Notes under the pieces: generated by a model | The model's database searches: none | What the model saw: the letters and a program-made list of their open reading frames with translations, nothing else | What the model was told of the DNA's origin: nothing | Shown here: piece by piece, positions 1-12,800 of the stretch | How the letters are laid out: the number at the start of each line of letters is the position of its first letter | Position numbering within the stretch: the stretch's first letter is position 1 | Position numbers and translations under genes: made by a program | Source: Puffinus mauretanicus | Lineage: Eukaryota > Chordata > Aves > Procellariiformes > Procellariidae | Reading direction: 5' to 3' | Assembly (NCBI GenBank): GCA_023333565.1 | Contig: JAJKFH010001315.1 | Location: forward strand, 2,766,501 to 2,830,500 | DNA: 64,000 bases

Positions 1-95
1 TATTTCACAAGCCATGGTATCAAAGAAAGTAATATTAGCAAGAGCTGCTGAAGCCAGCAGGAAAACTTCACCAGACGAGGCTTCTTGGCACAGTT
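1..95 (-). CDS. INSC: INSC coding exon (armadillo-region part), cut by the window edge
   Basis: The acceptor is the minus-strand tract ending in ttcctag just above 95. The exon opens with AA, which completes the lysine codon begun by the A at the end of the exon at 2105. It then reads LCQEASSGEVFLLASAALAN and ITFFDTMACEI, matching the human INSC stretch after EEIVTALVK. The helical, alanine- and leucine-rich sequence fits an armadillo-type repeat. The reading frame is open at position 1 and no donor is seen, so the exon continues outside the window. The 95 nt visible equal 2 nt plus 31 codons. Confidence 0.95.
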
Positions 96-2104
96 CTAGG
101 AATGCAGAAAATAAGTTGAATAAAAGTCATTCCTTCATTGCAAAAAACATGGTTAAGTGTTTCAAAGCAATATTTAAGCACGTGCAACTTGCATTTAGTA
201 AGCTCAGTACCTAAGACCAAGTTCATAATCATCAAGATGAAAACCAGAACAAAACAAAGAAAATAATCTTAATTTTGTCAATTATATAATATGTCACATT
301 GTTACAGTGCTTTATAAGTGGTATTAACATTAAGCCCCTTCATTTGAACTACAAAAGCAGGGAAAGATGGTAAATATGAACCTAGACATCAAGCATTTCT
401 AACATTCATCTAATTAATGAGGTGGTCTACCTAGTATACCGTTCTACAGGGAATAGCTTGATATAACTAAATAAAATGAAATACAGGAGGCAGGAGGCAG
501 AAGGCTAACAGTAACTGATCCATAAGAGAATAATTCTGCTATATAACATATTCTTTAGAACACGATACGTATACATGTTGCCTATCTCTAAACGTATTTC
601 TCTATAGTCAAAGATCATCCTGCATATTTTCCAGCTTCAGTAAGAAGTGCTGAAGACACAACTCCCTTTTAATCCTTGCACACATGTATTTTAACTAAGA
701 TCTGAATCACCTGGCAATTGGATTTCAGCATGGTTTAAAAATTAAACATATCACAGTAATTCAATTACTGAGTTATAAATATTACAAGGAAACTGGTGTG
801 TGATTACTGAAAGGGCTCTTCCAAAGTTATACATGTTCTATTTTTAAAGCTCACATTTCTTGGGCAGAGTATATACTACTAAAATTCCTGTGGAACTTAA
901 ACAGTGACAATCGGGGAAATGCTCCACCTGCTAGTATCTTCTGGATAGGCTGTTCTTTTGACTGTGGTACACTGTAATAACCTGGAAAATAATCTTAAAT
1001 AAGTCAGGTCAGATGCCTCTAGCAGCCTAGCTGCAGCAGAACCAAGCTCCGCACAGGTTAATTCCACCCACTGGATTCAGGGCAGAACCTTTAATATTTG
1101 TTGCTGGACAGTCCGGTCATCAGGAATGAGTTGTTTCCTTGATTTCTGCAGCACTAGTTCTGTTTGGGCTTATCGAAGAACGCCTAAATACATCTCAGAT
1201 AATTCCCAACCACTGCAGAATCCTCAAGCACTGGCACTACTATACCCTTTTCTTGTTCTATGTAAAAACAAAACAAAAACAAAAACATGCATGAAAATTG
1301 AAGTGCTGTAGTTTAACTGTAACCATTGGGCTCCATAGAGAAATATCTAGACATATTGATCTATTATACCTGAGAAATCAAACTGGATGACCCAAACTGT
1401 ACTTTCTGTCATGAAGCTCTGGGAAATTCTGAATTTCCAGATCAGAGAGAGGAAGAGAATGCTTGACTGAAAGCTTCTGGTATTTGGGAGGGATGTAGCA
1501 CAGCACTAGAAGATTCCTCTTTTTAGAAATTCATGAGAAATATAATCTTATTTTTCTGAAGTGTCCTCACTGACCCAGGTTAAGGAAAAGCTTGCTGTTA
1601 CCTTTTCATTTTACCATGGATCAGAGGCCTAGATAAGAAGGACAGATCTTTTATTTTCTTGTAACAATGCCCATAGATTATACTATATTGTACTTTTCTT
1701 CTGAAGTATCATACAAATGTAGATGCAGTGGTGAGCTTGAGTTCTAGCAAGTTTAGAAAATACAACAGGCATAAGGATTAGCGACTATTAGAAACTGCTC
1801 TTTTACAGACAAACATAGGACAAGGAAATACTTTGCTGAGTCTTTTTTGTGGCTTTAATGGTAGAATTTCACACAGATATTATTTTGGCAAATATGCTTC
1901 AATTCTATTCAAATATGGACTGGAGTAAAAAATATTATGTAATTGTAGAATGCCGTGATTCAGAATTAGAGATGACTGAGTTCTTTTATCTGTTAAGGAA
2001 AGAATGGCAAACATTATTTAGGGAATATTTCTAATGAAAGAGAGTATCCTACCCCCACCTGTCATTTTAACTGGAAAGACTCAGAAGTCCCATAAAGAAC
2101 TTAC
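96..2104 (-). other. INSC intron (2.0 kb)
   Basis: This intron lies between the exons at 2276-2105 and 95-1. The donor is GTAAGT directly after the A at 2105 and the acceptor is TAG at 98-96. It is AT-rich. I recognise no repeat, RNA gene or further exon in it, and the short open frames at 1126-1311 and 1849-2034 have no splice or family support. Confidence 0.85.
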
Positions 2105-2276
2105 TGACAAGTGCTGTTACAATTTCTTCCATATTTTCCAGAAAGCTGCTGAGGTGCTGAGTGAACGTGAGATGTGGAGATGTGATTTGTGCGATTACTG
2201 CCGCTGCTTCTGCATGAGTAGCTTCAGAATGGGTGTTATCAGTAAGAATGTCAGCCAGGCACAATATTCCATCAAC
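2105..2276 (-). CDS. INSC: INSC coding exon (armadillo-region part)
   Basis: The exon is 172 nt, or 57 codons plus one base. The acceptor is the minus-strand ttttccatag and the donor is A|GTAAGT. The peptide starts VDGILCLADILTDNTHSEAT, continues through AEAAAVIAQITSPHL and ends in HLSSFLENMEEIVTALV. It is almost identical to human INSC (VDGVLCLADILTDN, TSPHL, TQHLSSFLESMEEIVTALV). It belongs to the armadillo-like helical region that mediates polarity-complex contacts. The last base A pairs with AA at the start of the exon at 95 to give lysine, as in the human protein. Confidence 0.97.
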
Positions 2277-5200
2277 CTATGGAAAAACAATAGGTATAGG
2301 TTGGATATACTCCAGGAAATACTTTTGCAACCAAATATGGGTTTAGAGTTCTCTTTTCTTGGCTGTGGCTAAACTACTCAGTTTATTTTCAAAAATTACT
2401 TAAACTTGGTCGCATTCATGACATAAGAAGTTTCAATTTAGCAAATACAAATGAGTTCAAAAGTTTGTTGACCCGCAAAAAGTCTTGCATTTCCTTCTCC
2501 CTAAACGTTTCTGCTTAATTGATTTTGGTCAAATAGACAAGTCTCTTCTCACAGACTTCTCAAGTTAAACATTAATCCAAAAATAAGCTCTGATAAGCAA
2601 ATGCTAACTGCTGCTATGCCACAGCCTCATTTAAGCTCTTGTCTGAGTGTGTCCCACTGTGAGACTCGAGCCTGAGTGTACAGTAAGTTCTTCACAGATG
2701 TACTTTTTGCCACTTTTTTCTGAATTTGTCACAAAGACAATGCAGAATCAAAAAATACCACTAAGGAGAGACCCTGGCCAAACTGCACCTGATGAGCTTG
2801 CACAGCTACCACATAAAAGCTAGGTCCCTATATCCCTTGCTTACTTGGAAGAGAAACAGAAAAATGAGTAAAATGTACATAGGTTTGTGCTTTTAGAGTG
2901 TCTGAAGTGTTCTAAGCTCATTCCTTACACAGTTTAGGCAGATACATCATACACGCACACCTTGCTCTGGATTATAGGAGACCCATTGACACAATGAAAG
3001 ACTGCAACAGAGCATAGCCAGTGGGATAGCTTAAACTGCAGGAAAGTATCATCTCTTAACAGCCAAACCCAGCAAAGGAAGGTTCTCTGTAGACAAGGAC
3101 ATAATCTGTGAACTTTCAAATTAACAGGACTATGTTTCTCACCCTGTTTAACATAGCCCTGAATAATTCATCACATTGTCAAGCAGGTAGGTAGATGTGC
3201 TTAGAGGGGACAGACCATAAAGATTTATGTAATTAATTATGGACATGTTTATGTCAAATCCACATAAATTCACTAATTAAAATCTTCATATAAATGAAAC
3301 GAATGTAACTATAGGGACAGTTTACAAATGATCAGAGCTTTTAGAAATTTCACTGAGTAACTGTTTTAAAAATTGGCCTTATTTATTTATTTATTTGAAG
3401 TTCTGAAAAAGCGTGGGGTCAATTGCCTTGTATGTTGCTTGGACACTTTATAGATACAAAGAGGAGTTATGAATGCTTAGCACTGAAACATACTTTAACA
3501 GTCAAACAAAAACAAACCCACATTTGTGTTGTACACTCACCAAGACTCTTTCTTAGGTCTGTTGTTCAGACTGCATTCTCTGTGTATTCAAAGCTTCCTC
3601 AGAACATGCACATTAAGTCCTATCTATTATCTCCATAAAGGGTATTTAGCAAATCTCTTATTCGCGTTTTTGTTATGTATAGATACAGAATGTTGAGTTA
3701 TCTTAATTACTTATCCTGCAATGAGCATGAATTAAATTATTTGATAAGCACTGACAGTTACTGTGTTTTACAAGAAAAGCTCTCAGATTGATGGGAGCAA
3801 AAATTACCCTCTGGAAGATCATTCATTGGGATGCACTTTTTAATTGGCAATAGACTATATCATTGGAACTCTAATAACATAGATAAATACAAAAGAAATT
3901 ATATCTCTATTTTTCCTCAGATTACAAATGGGATTTAGTATAGAAGCTCAAGTACTGGCAAGAGAGGAAGAATAAATTTTCAATGTTAAACTTTTTCTTG
4001 ACAAGCTTTCAACATTAATCTACCTACAGCAAAATATTTCCTCCTAGTTATGGCAGAATTCTACAGCTTGAAAGAGCAGAATCACATAATTCACTTGGCT
4101 TCAAGGTATATTAATAGATCTCGGTGTCAAGAATTAATATATGTCCTCACAAGATGATTTAATAGCCAAAGTGTGCTAGACAATATCATATGCAAAAACC
4201 CCCAACTTTGCCACCTTGAAACCTCCCCAGATCACACCTTGTCTGGGGTCCAAAGGATGCTAATAACAACAGTCAGTATAGAAAGCTAAATATATTCCAA
4301 GGCATTCAAAAAATATTTCACAAGAAACTTTTTCTAAGATCTGGTAACAGCACACAGCACTCTTCAGCTCTAAATTTACTGGTTAAAATTCACTTGGCCA
4401 ACTCTTATTCAATGACCTCGACAAAATGACTTTAGAATAGTTTTACGCTATTTCAGAACAAGTAATGACTTATGAAATACAGGTAATGAGCACACGGTTA
4501 GATTTTTCCATCACCACTGATTGTTTGTATCTACACTATAAAATACAAGCTTCTAACAATACAAGGGCTGTACTCAATTTTTAAATTACATGTTTGATTT
4601 TTTTTAGTTGTTAAGTAATTGTTTTTGGAAATTGGGAGTTGCTGAATTAAATAGAAGTAAATACAAGTGGATATATGTTTTTATTCAGCATAAAGATAAA
4701 ATACATATTTTGGATCCATGAAAACCAGCACTAGTTAGTTTTTCTCCTTTCTATTCAGAATAATGCAAAATACTAACAAATTCAGCCTAAAATTTGCTGT
4801 ATACACTTTTGTCTCCCATCTTAAATATAGAAAATAAAATAAAATAATTCTACTTCAGCAGGCAACCCCGTTTATAAGTGTCTAGCAATAAATTTTAAAA
4901 CGACAGGGGAACAATCTAATAAAAGCACTTTAACATCCAAAAAGAAATTGCTGCTCAAAGCATTTTTATAATTAGCTTTCACACTGAAAGGAACTTTGGA
5001 TGGCTGCCCTGTTTTCTGTTTAATTTTGGTGAAGTAATCAGCTAAATGTCAAATCTGTTCATCACCTTGGCAATACAAAAGAACCAATTAGCCAGATAAT
5101 GCAAACAAATGAATTCCATGAATGCAACAAGATGCTGTGTAGACCCTGCATTTGAGGAATGGCGTTCAGTAAATGCTTGATCACTAATATTTCAATATTG

Positions 5201-8200
5201 ATAACTGGAAAAATGCCAGGAACTTACATTCTTATGAGCATAGCCCTGTTATATAAACTTAATCCAAGTGACAAAATAAATATGTGACCACTTTACTGCA
5301 TAGATCAAGTCTTCTGAAAGGAAATAATTTCTTTTCTCTGCAACAGGAATGCATGAGTTCTGGGGCAGCCCTCTTCTTTCATCAGTATACCTGTTGTTCT
5401 TCCTAAAAATATTAAATAAAACTAGGCATCTGTTAAAGATACCAATACAGAACTTGAGATGAATTGCATTAATGACTTCGTGATTTGAAATATCACACAC
5501 AATAACAGTCTTAACTCTCTGCTTTCCACTCTTCACTTTTCCACGCCACTCCGGGAACCAAGACCCATTGCCTTCTTTTTAATAATGTCTGTCTTTGTTT
5601 GTATAAAATGCTGCTGAAGGCCTTTTCTCATATATGACTTTCTCTCACATTCCTGTTTGCCCTCTCTTAACACTCAGATGGTCTCTACATATTGGTAAAC
5701 TTTCTCAAAAGTTTTTTTTTGCGTTTTCTAAATTGATCTCCCAAGTCATCTTGCTGAGATTGGAAAGCCTTACAGGCTACTGGCTGATTTCCCACTGTCA
5801 AATCCATGGATAACACTATCAGCCTACAACTGGATGCTTCTGGTAAGCAGCACCAGCAGGTTCCAAAGCAGTTTTAAAGGAAGAATGTAAGGGAGATGTT
5901 GAGATCCAGATATAAGTCAGCAAATGTGCAAACAAAATCACGAAGGGGATTGCCTCTTAAACATTGTCTCAACCTTCCCAGGAGGGTAGAGGAGAATTTC
6001 AAAAGCTGCATCAGTCAAGAACTGACAGATCAGAGTTATGTTTGTTTCATCCTTTCACACATACTGTGTATTAGCACCTCCAACTTGAAGCTAGGACAGG
6101 TTAACTACATAGGTGAAGACATGAACACTAGCAGACTAAATAGAAACTGCATGACTGGATAAAAACCCAAACACATTAAAATTTATGGGATGAGGAAGAG
6201 GGAGACAGAGAAGGAAGGAAGGAAAAATTATCATATTCAGAAAATGTTTGAATCCCCTGCTCAGCATTCTTTGAACGCAATCTACTTCACTCCCCAGACG
6301 ATCGCATGAACCATGAAGTAACTTCACTATTCTGTATCTCCATTGAAAATGTCGTCCATATGCTGTTATTTTGATGACTTGTTACTCATGAAATGAATTC
6401 CTGATCAAGGCTGAGATATATCCTATGTTAACTTCTGTAACCTATTCTGCACCTGTAGAAGGCCTACAAGTCTTGTTTAATTTCTATGTTGAAAGAAAGG
6501 AAGGGAAAAGGATGAAAGTATCCTAGCTTGCACACAATGACCTTTCATATTTGAACAGTTGCCCTGCCAAGTGCTTTGCAGATAAAAACTGCCTTAGCTC
6601 CACTAACCGAGAACTGTGCTGATTTATACCAGATTAAGATTTGGTCAGCTATTTTTAAAGTGAGATGATATATTAGTAGAGTGATGCCATTAAAATGTCC
6701 GCAAATACTATTCCAAGTAATCAAAGCTACTGCAGCAATTCCGTGGCAGCAGCAGTGACCAGTGAACAAAACTGCAATGATTTTTATAACTACTGCTGTA
6801 CAACAGTGGCCGTGGGACCTAATTTATAAGCCATATTGTATATTCTACAGAATAGTGTGGGGCTGAATAAAGGTTGGATGGTTCCTATCTCAGTAGCTTT
6901 AAAACTGCTGGCTTTGTATTGAAATTGCCTGTGAGTGCGTGCTTTGGTTCATGGCAACTTCAACTAAAGCTTCCCTTTTAAACTTCCCTCCTTCAGAATG
7001 TGGTCAAGCTAATGAAGTGGTATTTGTATTTAGCCATCAAGGGGCAGTGTGAAGATGATCTGATCTATATGAAGAATATTGTTATATGGTGTGAAAAAAA
7101 AGATATCTCAAACCTTCTCTCAAAAAAAAAAAAAAAGAGACAGAGACATTTGGCTGTATCAGCTTGAAGGAGGCATTAAATGTGGCAATGCCTAAGTAGG
7201 AACCTTGCAGCCCTGCTGCATGAAGAAACAGACTGCAGAGCAAGACGAAATAACAAGTTCCTTATTCTGGGCTGACTAGGAGTGAAAGGATAAATAGTAC
7301 GTAAACCTTTTCTCCCTATGAAACCTAGGGAAAGCAGTCAAGTGGTCACCTCACAGTGCATGTTCTTTGGCACTCAAGAGATGCTCTAAGCTTGTTGCAG
7401 ATAAAAAGTACAACTGTTTGTCAAAGAGGTAATAGAGAATAAGTCCTTTTACAGAAAGGATGGACAAAATCAAATCAAGACAAGACTTCGTTCTTGTCTT
7501 CGCTTCAAAGATAAGGGAATAGCTGGCTTTGAACTCCCTCAATTTTGAGGGCTGATATGAAGGGTTAGGACAGGCTTTTAAAGTATTGTTTCTGTAGCTG
7601 ATAAAAGAAACCAGGAACTGCACTGCTATTAGCCTAGCAGCTCACACGTTCCCATTCCCATAAATCTCAGCTTACATCGCTTCAAATGACCCTCTACAAA
7701 CATAGATGGATACCAAGGATACAAACCCAAGGATACATTCAACTTTCCTGATCTACTCCTCACATGCCTCCAATTCTACAGGGTAGCTATTGAGTGGCTA
7801 CAAAGTGCAGAAGGAGAAGAGACTGCAAAGGAACTCACTTGCAGTTTTGTAGAAGTCGTCTGTAGTACAGATCCTTCTACTCAATCACTGTTGGTGTTTA
7901 TAGAATTGGGATGCATTGATAAAACAGAAGGAAAACTACTAAGCACAAATGAGTATGGTGGCTTGGGAAAAAAAAAAAAAGACATTTGCAATGGCCTTTG
8001 TACTCAGCATTTGTTACACTCTCTTTCTCCTATTCTGTCACAGCTAAAGACAATCACAATAATGACTGTGTTATCTGTAATTTCAGGAGCACATAAGAAT
8101 AGGGGAGAACTATTTGTGTTCACATCTGATAAAGTTAGAGATTAAATTCTTCAAGTTATGTGACACATGACAGAAGCCAAAGATTTCTCAGATTCTTTTG

Positions 8201-9276
8201 CCCTACATTTTGGAGGGCTGAATATACTGGCTTGTATTTAAGTTGCAGGAATCTATTCCTGTTTGTAGGATTTTCTTGATATCTGCATTACAAATTCCAG
8301 AAAGTATATGTTTGTTTCTTTTAAATAATGGATAAGGCTTTATATATTATACTTCGGGGTCTGAATTTCATTAAAATGAAGCCACACAGACACTAAAAGG
8401 ACTCAGCAACAAGATGAGAGGAACTGTCATGTGTTATATAAGAATGCTGAACCAGGTACTCGGACCTGAAATCTGAATTAGGGAAAGACCATATATTAGT
8501 AGTTTTCACATAGCCCTCATTTTTATTTACCCTGGGGGATCATAGTCTGAGAAAAACCACATCTCAACTATTCCTATAAACAAACAGGGGCTCCAGGGTT
8601 ATGCATAGCAGGGCACTCCAGAAAATGAGATGTGCTCACTGAAAAAAAACACGCTCCATCATCTAGTTTTAAATAAATAATGTCACAGACACTTCATTGC
8701 ATGAGGGCATATTCTCAAACACCTGGTGTCTGGCATTTAAAAACAAGAACACTCTTTCAACATGTTTGATTATTTTGTATCATTTAGGTTTTTGGTGTGA
8801 CACCATGGATTTTATTTTCAAGAAGTGTCTGTTAGTGTACCTCTTCATGAGAAAAAAAAATCCCATGCACACCACATTTTTAGAGGACCCTCTTCATCTA
8901 TTACAATAATGAGAAAGTGCCTCTATCCAAAAAGAGCAGCATGGAGGTCACAGCCAGAGAATCAGTCATTATCAGCTAATCTAACTCCTCATACTGCCTT
9001 TCTTCTCTCAGGAGAAGTATCTGATAATCTTCCTGCTACAATGCTGGATGTGTTTAAGCCAATATCTTTAAACCTTAATATGATTATGGTAAAGAGTTAA
9101 TAAGGGCTTATTATTATTAATTATTATTATAATTTCACATACAACTTCTCCTCTCATCAGATTAAAATTCTTGAACAGGTCATTACACCATGAAGTTAGA
9201 AACAAACATAACTCTACTCTGTGCTCAAAGTATGACATAAAAACACCACAGCAGAAAATAGAGAGTTACATTAGAA

Positions 9277-9320
9277 AGATAGAGAGTGAATGAGCAATGG
9301 AGATAGAGAGTGAATGAGCA
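9277..9320. repeat. Tandem duplication, 24-bp period, two copies
   Basis: The 20-mer agatagagagtgaatgagca occurs at 9277-9296 and again, identical, at 9301-9320, separated by the four bases atgg. This is a recent short tandem duplication inside the large INSC intron. No function is apparent. Confidence 0.9.
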
Positions 9321-9743
9321 ACAGGATGTTGCTTTTTTTACTGTTACTTTAAATATGAGATTCTGCAAATGCATTCAGAAACAGATCGTTATGCAAACAA
9401 TTTTCCTGCAAATATTTCTCATTTCAACGGTGTCAGTCGGTTTAGCCTAAAAAATATCCAGTGTCTCTGAAATGCAAGGCCTCTACAGTATTTGAATCAT
9501 ATGTACACTAATTAAATGCACCATAACAGTAGGACATTTATCTAATAGAATGTATTAAATACATACAGCAACTTGTCCAGAAAAATGTTTTTATGTCTAA
9601 ATTCACATAATTGCCAAAACTGACTCAGTGCTTCACCCATGTTGTTCTTTCTAAAACTTTTTGTTGCTTTTAAGAAAAGCACTATGAGGCACCAAGTGTT
9701 AATATAATTGTTTGCTACATTCATTACTTCACAATGGCTGTTC

Positions 9744-9830
9744 AATTATTTTAATAAATTAATTAATATTTATCATATTTATTAATATAGAATATAATAT
9801 ATAATATAATATAAATTAATCAAGTAATTA
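9744..9830. repeat. AT-rich low-complexity block
   Basis: The block is almost purely A and T, built from irregular taatata/aataaatta units. It is a probable degenerate AT microsatellite, with no transposon ends seen. Confidence 0.8.
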
Positions 9831-12800
9831 GCTCCAGAACCGACCTTGTGTGTGCCAGATTTTTACTGGCAGAGAATTTTTACAAGCAAGTTATAGAGCT
9901 TTATGATAGCCATTTATAATGAAAACACTCACAGCACTTGAGCTATAAAACTTTTAGTGAGCAACTCAGTAAGAGTCCATTTGTGTTGTAATAACAACAG
10001 CGGAAATTGCTACCCTTATTCAAACAAGAATTTCAAAAAAGTAAAAAAGGAGCAGTTTTCATCTGGTGAAAATTGATGAAACTTTACTGGCTGCAGCAGA
10101 CTCAAGCTATTTGGTCCTAAGATTCCACTCCTAACAGTTCGGAAAATCTCCTTCAGTGTCCTACAAACATTGATTTATTTCTATGACTGCAGTGGCAATA
10201 AAATAATTTCAGAATTGCTTTAAGCATAAGACATTCAAGTTTAAGATCAGCTGTTTGCATGGGATCTTTATGAGCAGTCAGAGGTCTACTATGAGCCATC
10301 AGGTAAAATGATCTCAGAGGTTTTTCTCTCCATTAACACCTCCCAGTACTGCTTTTTGGTCAAATATAGTTGCTATATTGATTCTATATTAGAAGAAATA
10401 AGGACAATGCTAAAAGGCAGACAAAATGAATATTTTTACAAGCTGAATTATTTTTTTTCTTCTACTTGATATTGTTTGCTGCCTTACCAGGTCTCAACAT
10501 AAATAAGAATCCTTATCAAGGATAACAAACATACATATTTAAAGTTAAGCTAGTGTTTGAACACTGCATTGAAGGAGGAACAAACCCACATATTTGGTTA
10601 CACTTTCAATAGAGATTATTTTTTCAGCAAGCAAAGATAGCTACAACATAGCACTTTGATAGAGGCACAGTTCCAATCTGCATTCAAAACCATATTTGCA
10701 AGTCAGGCTTATTTTCATAAAGTGATCTCACATTAGAAAATCATGTCAGAACTCACTGAAATTTAATTTACCTAGTGAGCAGATTCCAGTTTCAATAGCC
10801 CAGGATCTTCTCTAGTTATTTGAGATGGAAAAATGTGTAAGCATTATGTTATGGCAAAGATAAAACCTCAACTTGCCATATTTTAGCTAAGAAGCTGCAT
10901 AGATCTGGGAGAATAAGCATGTTGTTGAGGAAAGTCCCAAATACTGTTCCGATTCTATCATCCAGTCATTGCATGTTTTTCTAATAGTATCCCTCATCTA
11001 TGAACCAGTTTGTTCACTCTCAGAATAATACTCACAAGAGACGTTATGACAGAAGGAACCTAATAACTAGCAAGTACTAAATATTAGAATTCCCCAATAA
11101 CACTCACGGTTCTCTTCACATAAGCAGTAAAAGCTCTCATTCCATGTTCCAAACCAACCTATACTCCTCCAGATCTGTAAAGCCCAAGTCTGGCCTAGAA
11201 ATTTCACATGATCAGGCTTCATTCTGCCACCTGCCAGTCCGTAAATAACACAAGAAGAGCCACTGCAGCTCTCCATGGAACGGTACAGGGCTTCCCCTGG
11301 CTCCAGGAGAGGCTCCCAGAATTAGGACCTATTCTTTTCTGCTTCAGAGAGAAGCACAGATAACATCATGGGACATCTAGAAGAGATACTAGAAAAACAT
11401 GACAACTAGAAAACAGAGGTATAAACACGTCACTCTGAAATCAGAACTACCGAACCCTTGCGGCCAAAGAACGTAACTTCAGATCAAAGTATACCAAACT
11501 TCTAGAAAGACTTCAAATTCTGTTAAAGTTCAAAGAGTCTGGGAAAAGAAAATGCTGTTTGGAAGGACAGTGACTTGCTAGACACTAGAATGAAATAGTG
11601 GCTTACTGGATTCTCTCCGGAGACTTGCTTGCAGTGCACTCTCCCTTTCCAACAACACTAACAAACAGAATAAACGTCATTTGCTTGGGAATCTATTTTA
11701 GAATAATTCAGATAGTAAATAAAATATTAAAATGGAAATATTTTTACAATATTTCAGCTTTACAGCTGACAAAGAACAAAAGGAAAAAATAATTGTGAAC
11801 ATGTTTCTATTTATATTAGGATTGGAAGCTCTTTCCATGACCTCTCACAGTACAGCTGTGTCCAGCTTCACTGGGCAGCAGGTAGAGCCCTGGTCACATT
11901 CTTCTCCCCCTTGGGAGTGTTCCAACAAGAGTGAGCTAGCACTGTAAGCAATGATAGCAACTGCTAGGGAAAAGCCAGTGCAAAGCCTATGTTATAGCAC
12001 TCCCACTATTTTTCACCAGAGATGAATTCAGCGTAATTTTGAAACTTACTTTGATGTCTGATGAAGAAGGTAAGCTATACAAAACAAGACTCAATATAAA
12101 TGAATTATGACAAACTCAAAGTCAACAAGGATCCTGGGGAGAAAAGAATAATCAGTGTGTTTAATTTTCAAAAATAACCCACACTTTTTATTCTTGCTTA
12201 TCACTAGATTAGTAGCCTCCAAACAAAAAGTTCAGGCCAATATCTCTTACACATTTTGTTTTGCTCTCTACATATAACTTAGAAGAAGAGATATTCTAGT
12301 AAAGATCATTCAAAATTTTGTCTTTGATTGAGTCTCTGGTATGCTAAGAACCATTGTCTCTCTCACTTTTCATGAACAAAGAGCATGTTACAGGCTTAGT
12401 TTCACACAAAATGTGTGAAATGTGCCTTGCAATTCAGTGCAGTTAGGAGCCATCAATAAAAGTCTTTCCACAGGATCAAGACCTAGTTGAGCTAAGAACT
12501 GTTCCACATCCCATATTGTCCCAAATTTCACCATAGGTCTTTACAGTTATGAATACTCTCAGACTGCATAGACACCTAGATCTGTTCTGTTCACAGTGTC
12601 TGCTTTAAAGTTCTGTTTAATAACCTAAACAACAGCAGTTACATTAAACAAGTGGGCTTTTGTTTTCAAAATATTCATAGAATTGTCAGTTCTTGAAGAG
12701 ACTTTGTGTGTGTGTACATACAATAGTTAGCATCATGGGGTTTTTGTCTGTGACTATGCTTTTTCCTAATACCCAAATCAAATACCAATAGCATTTATTT

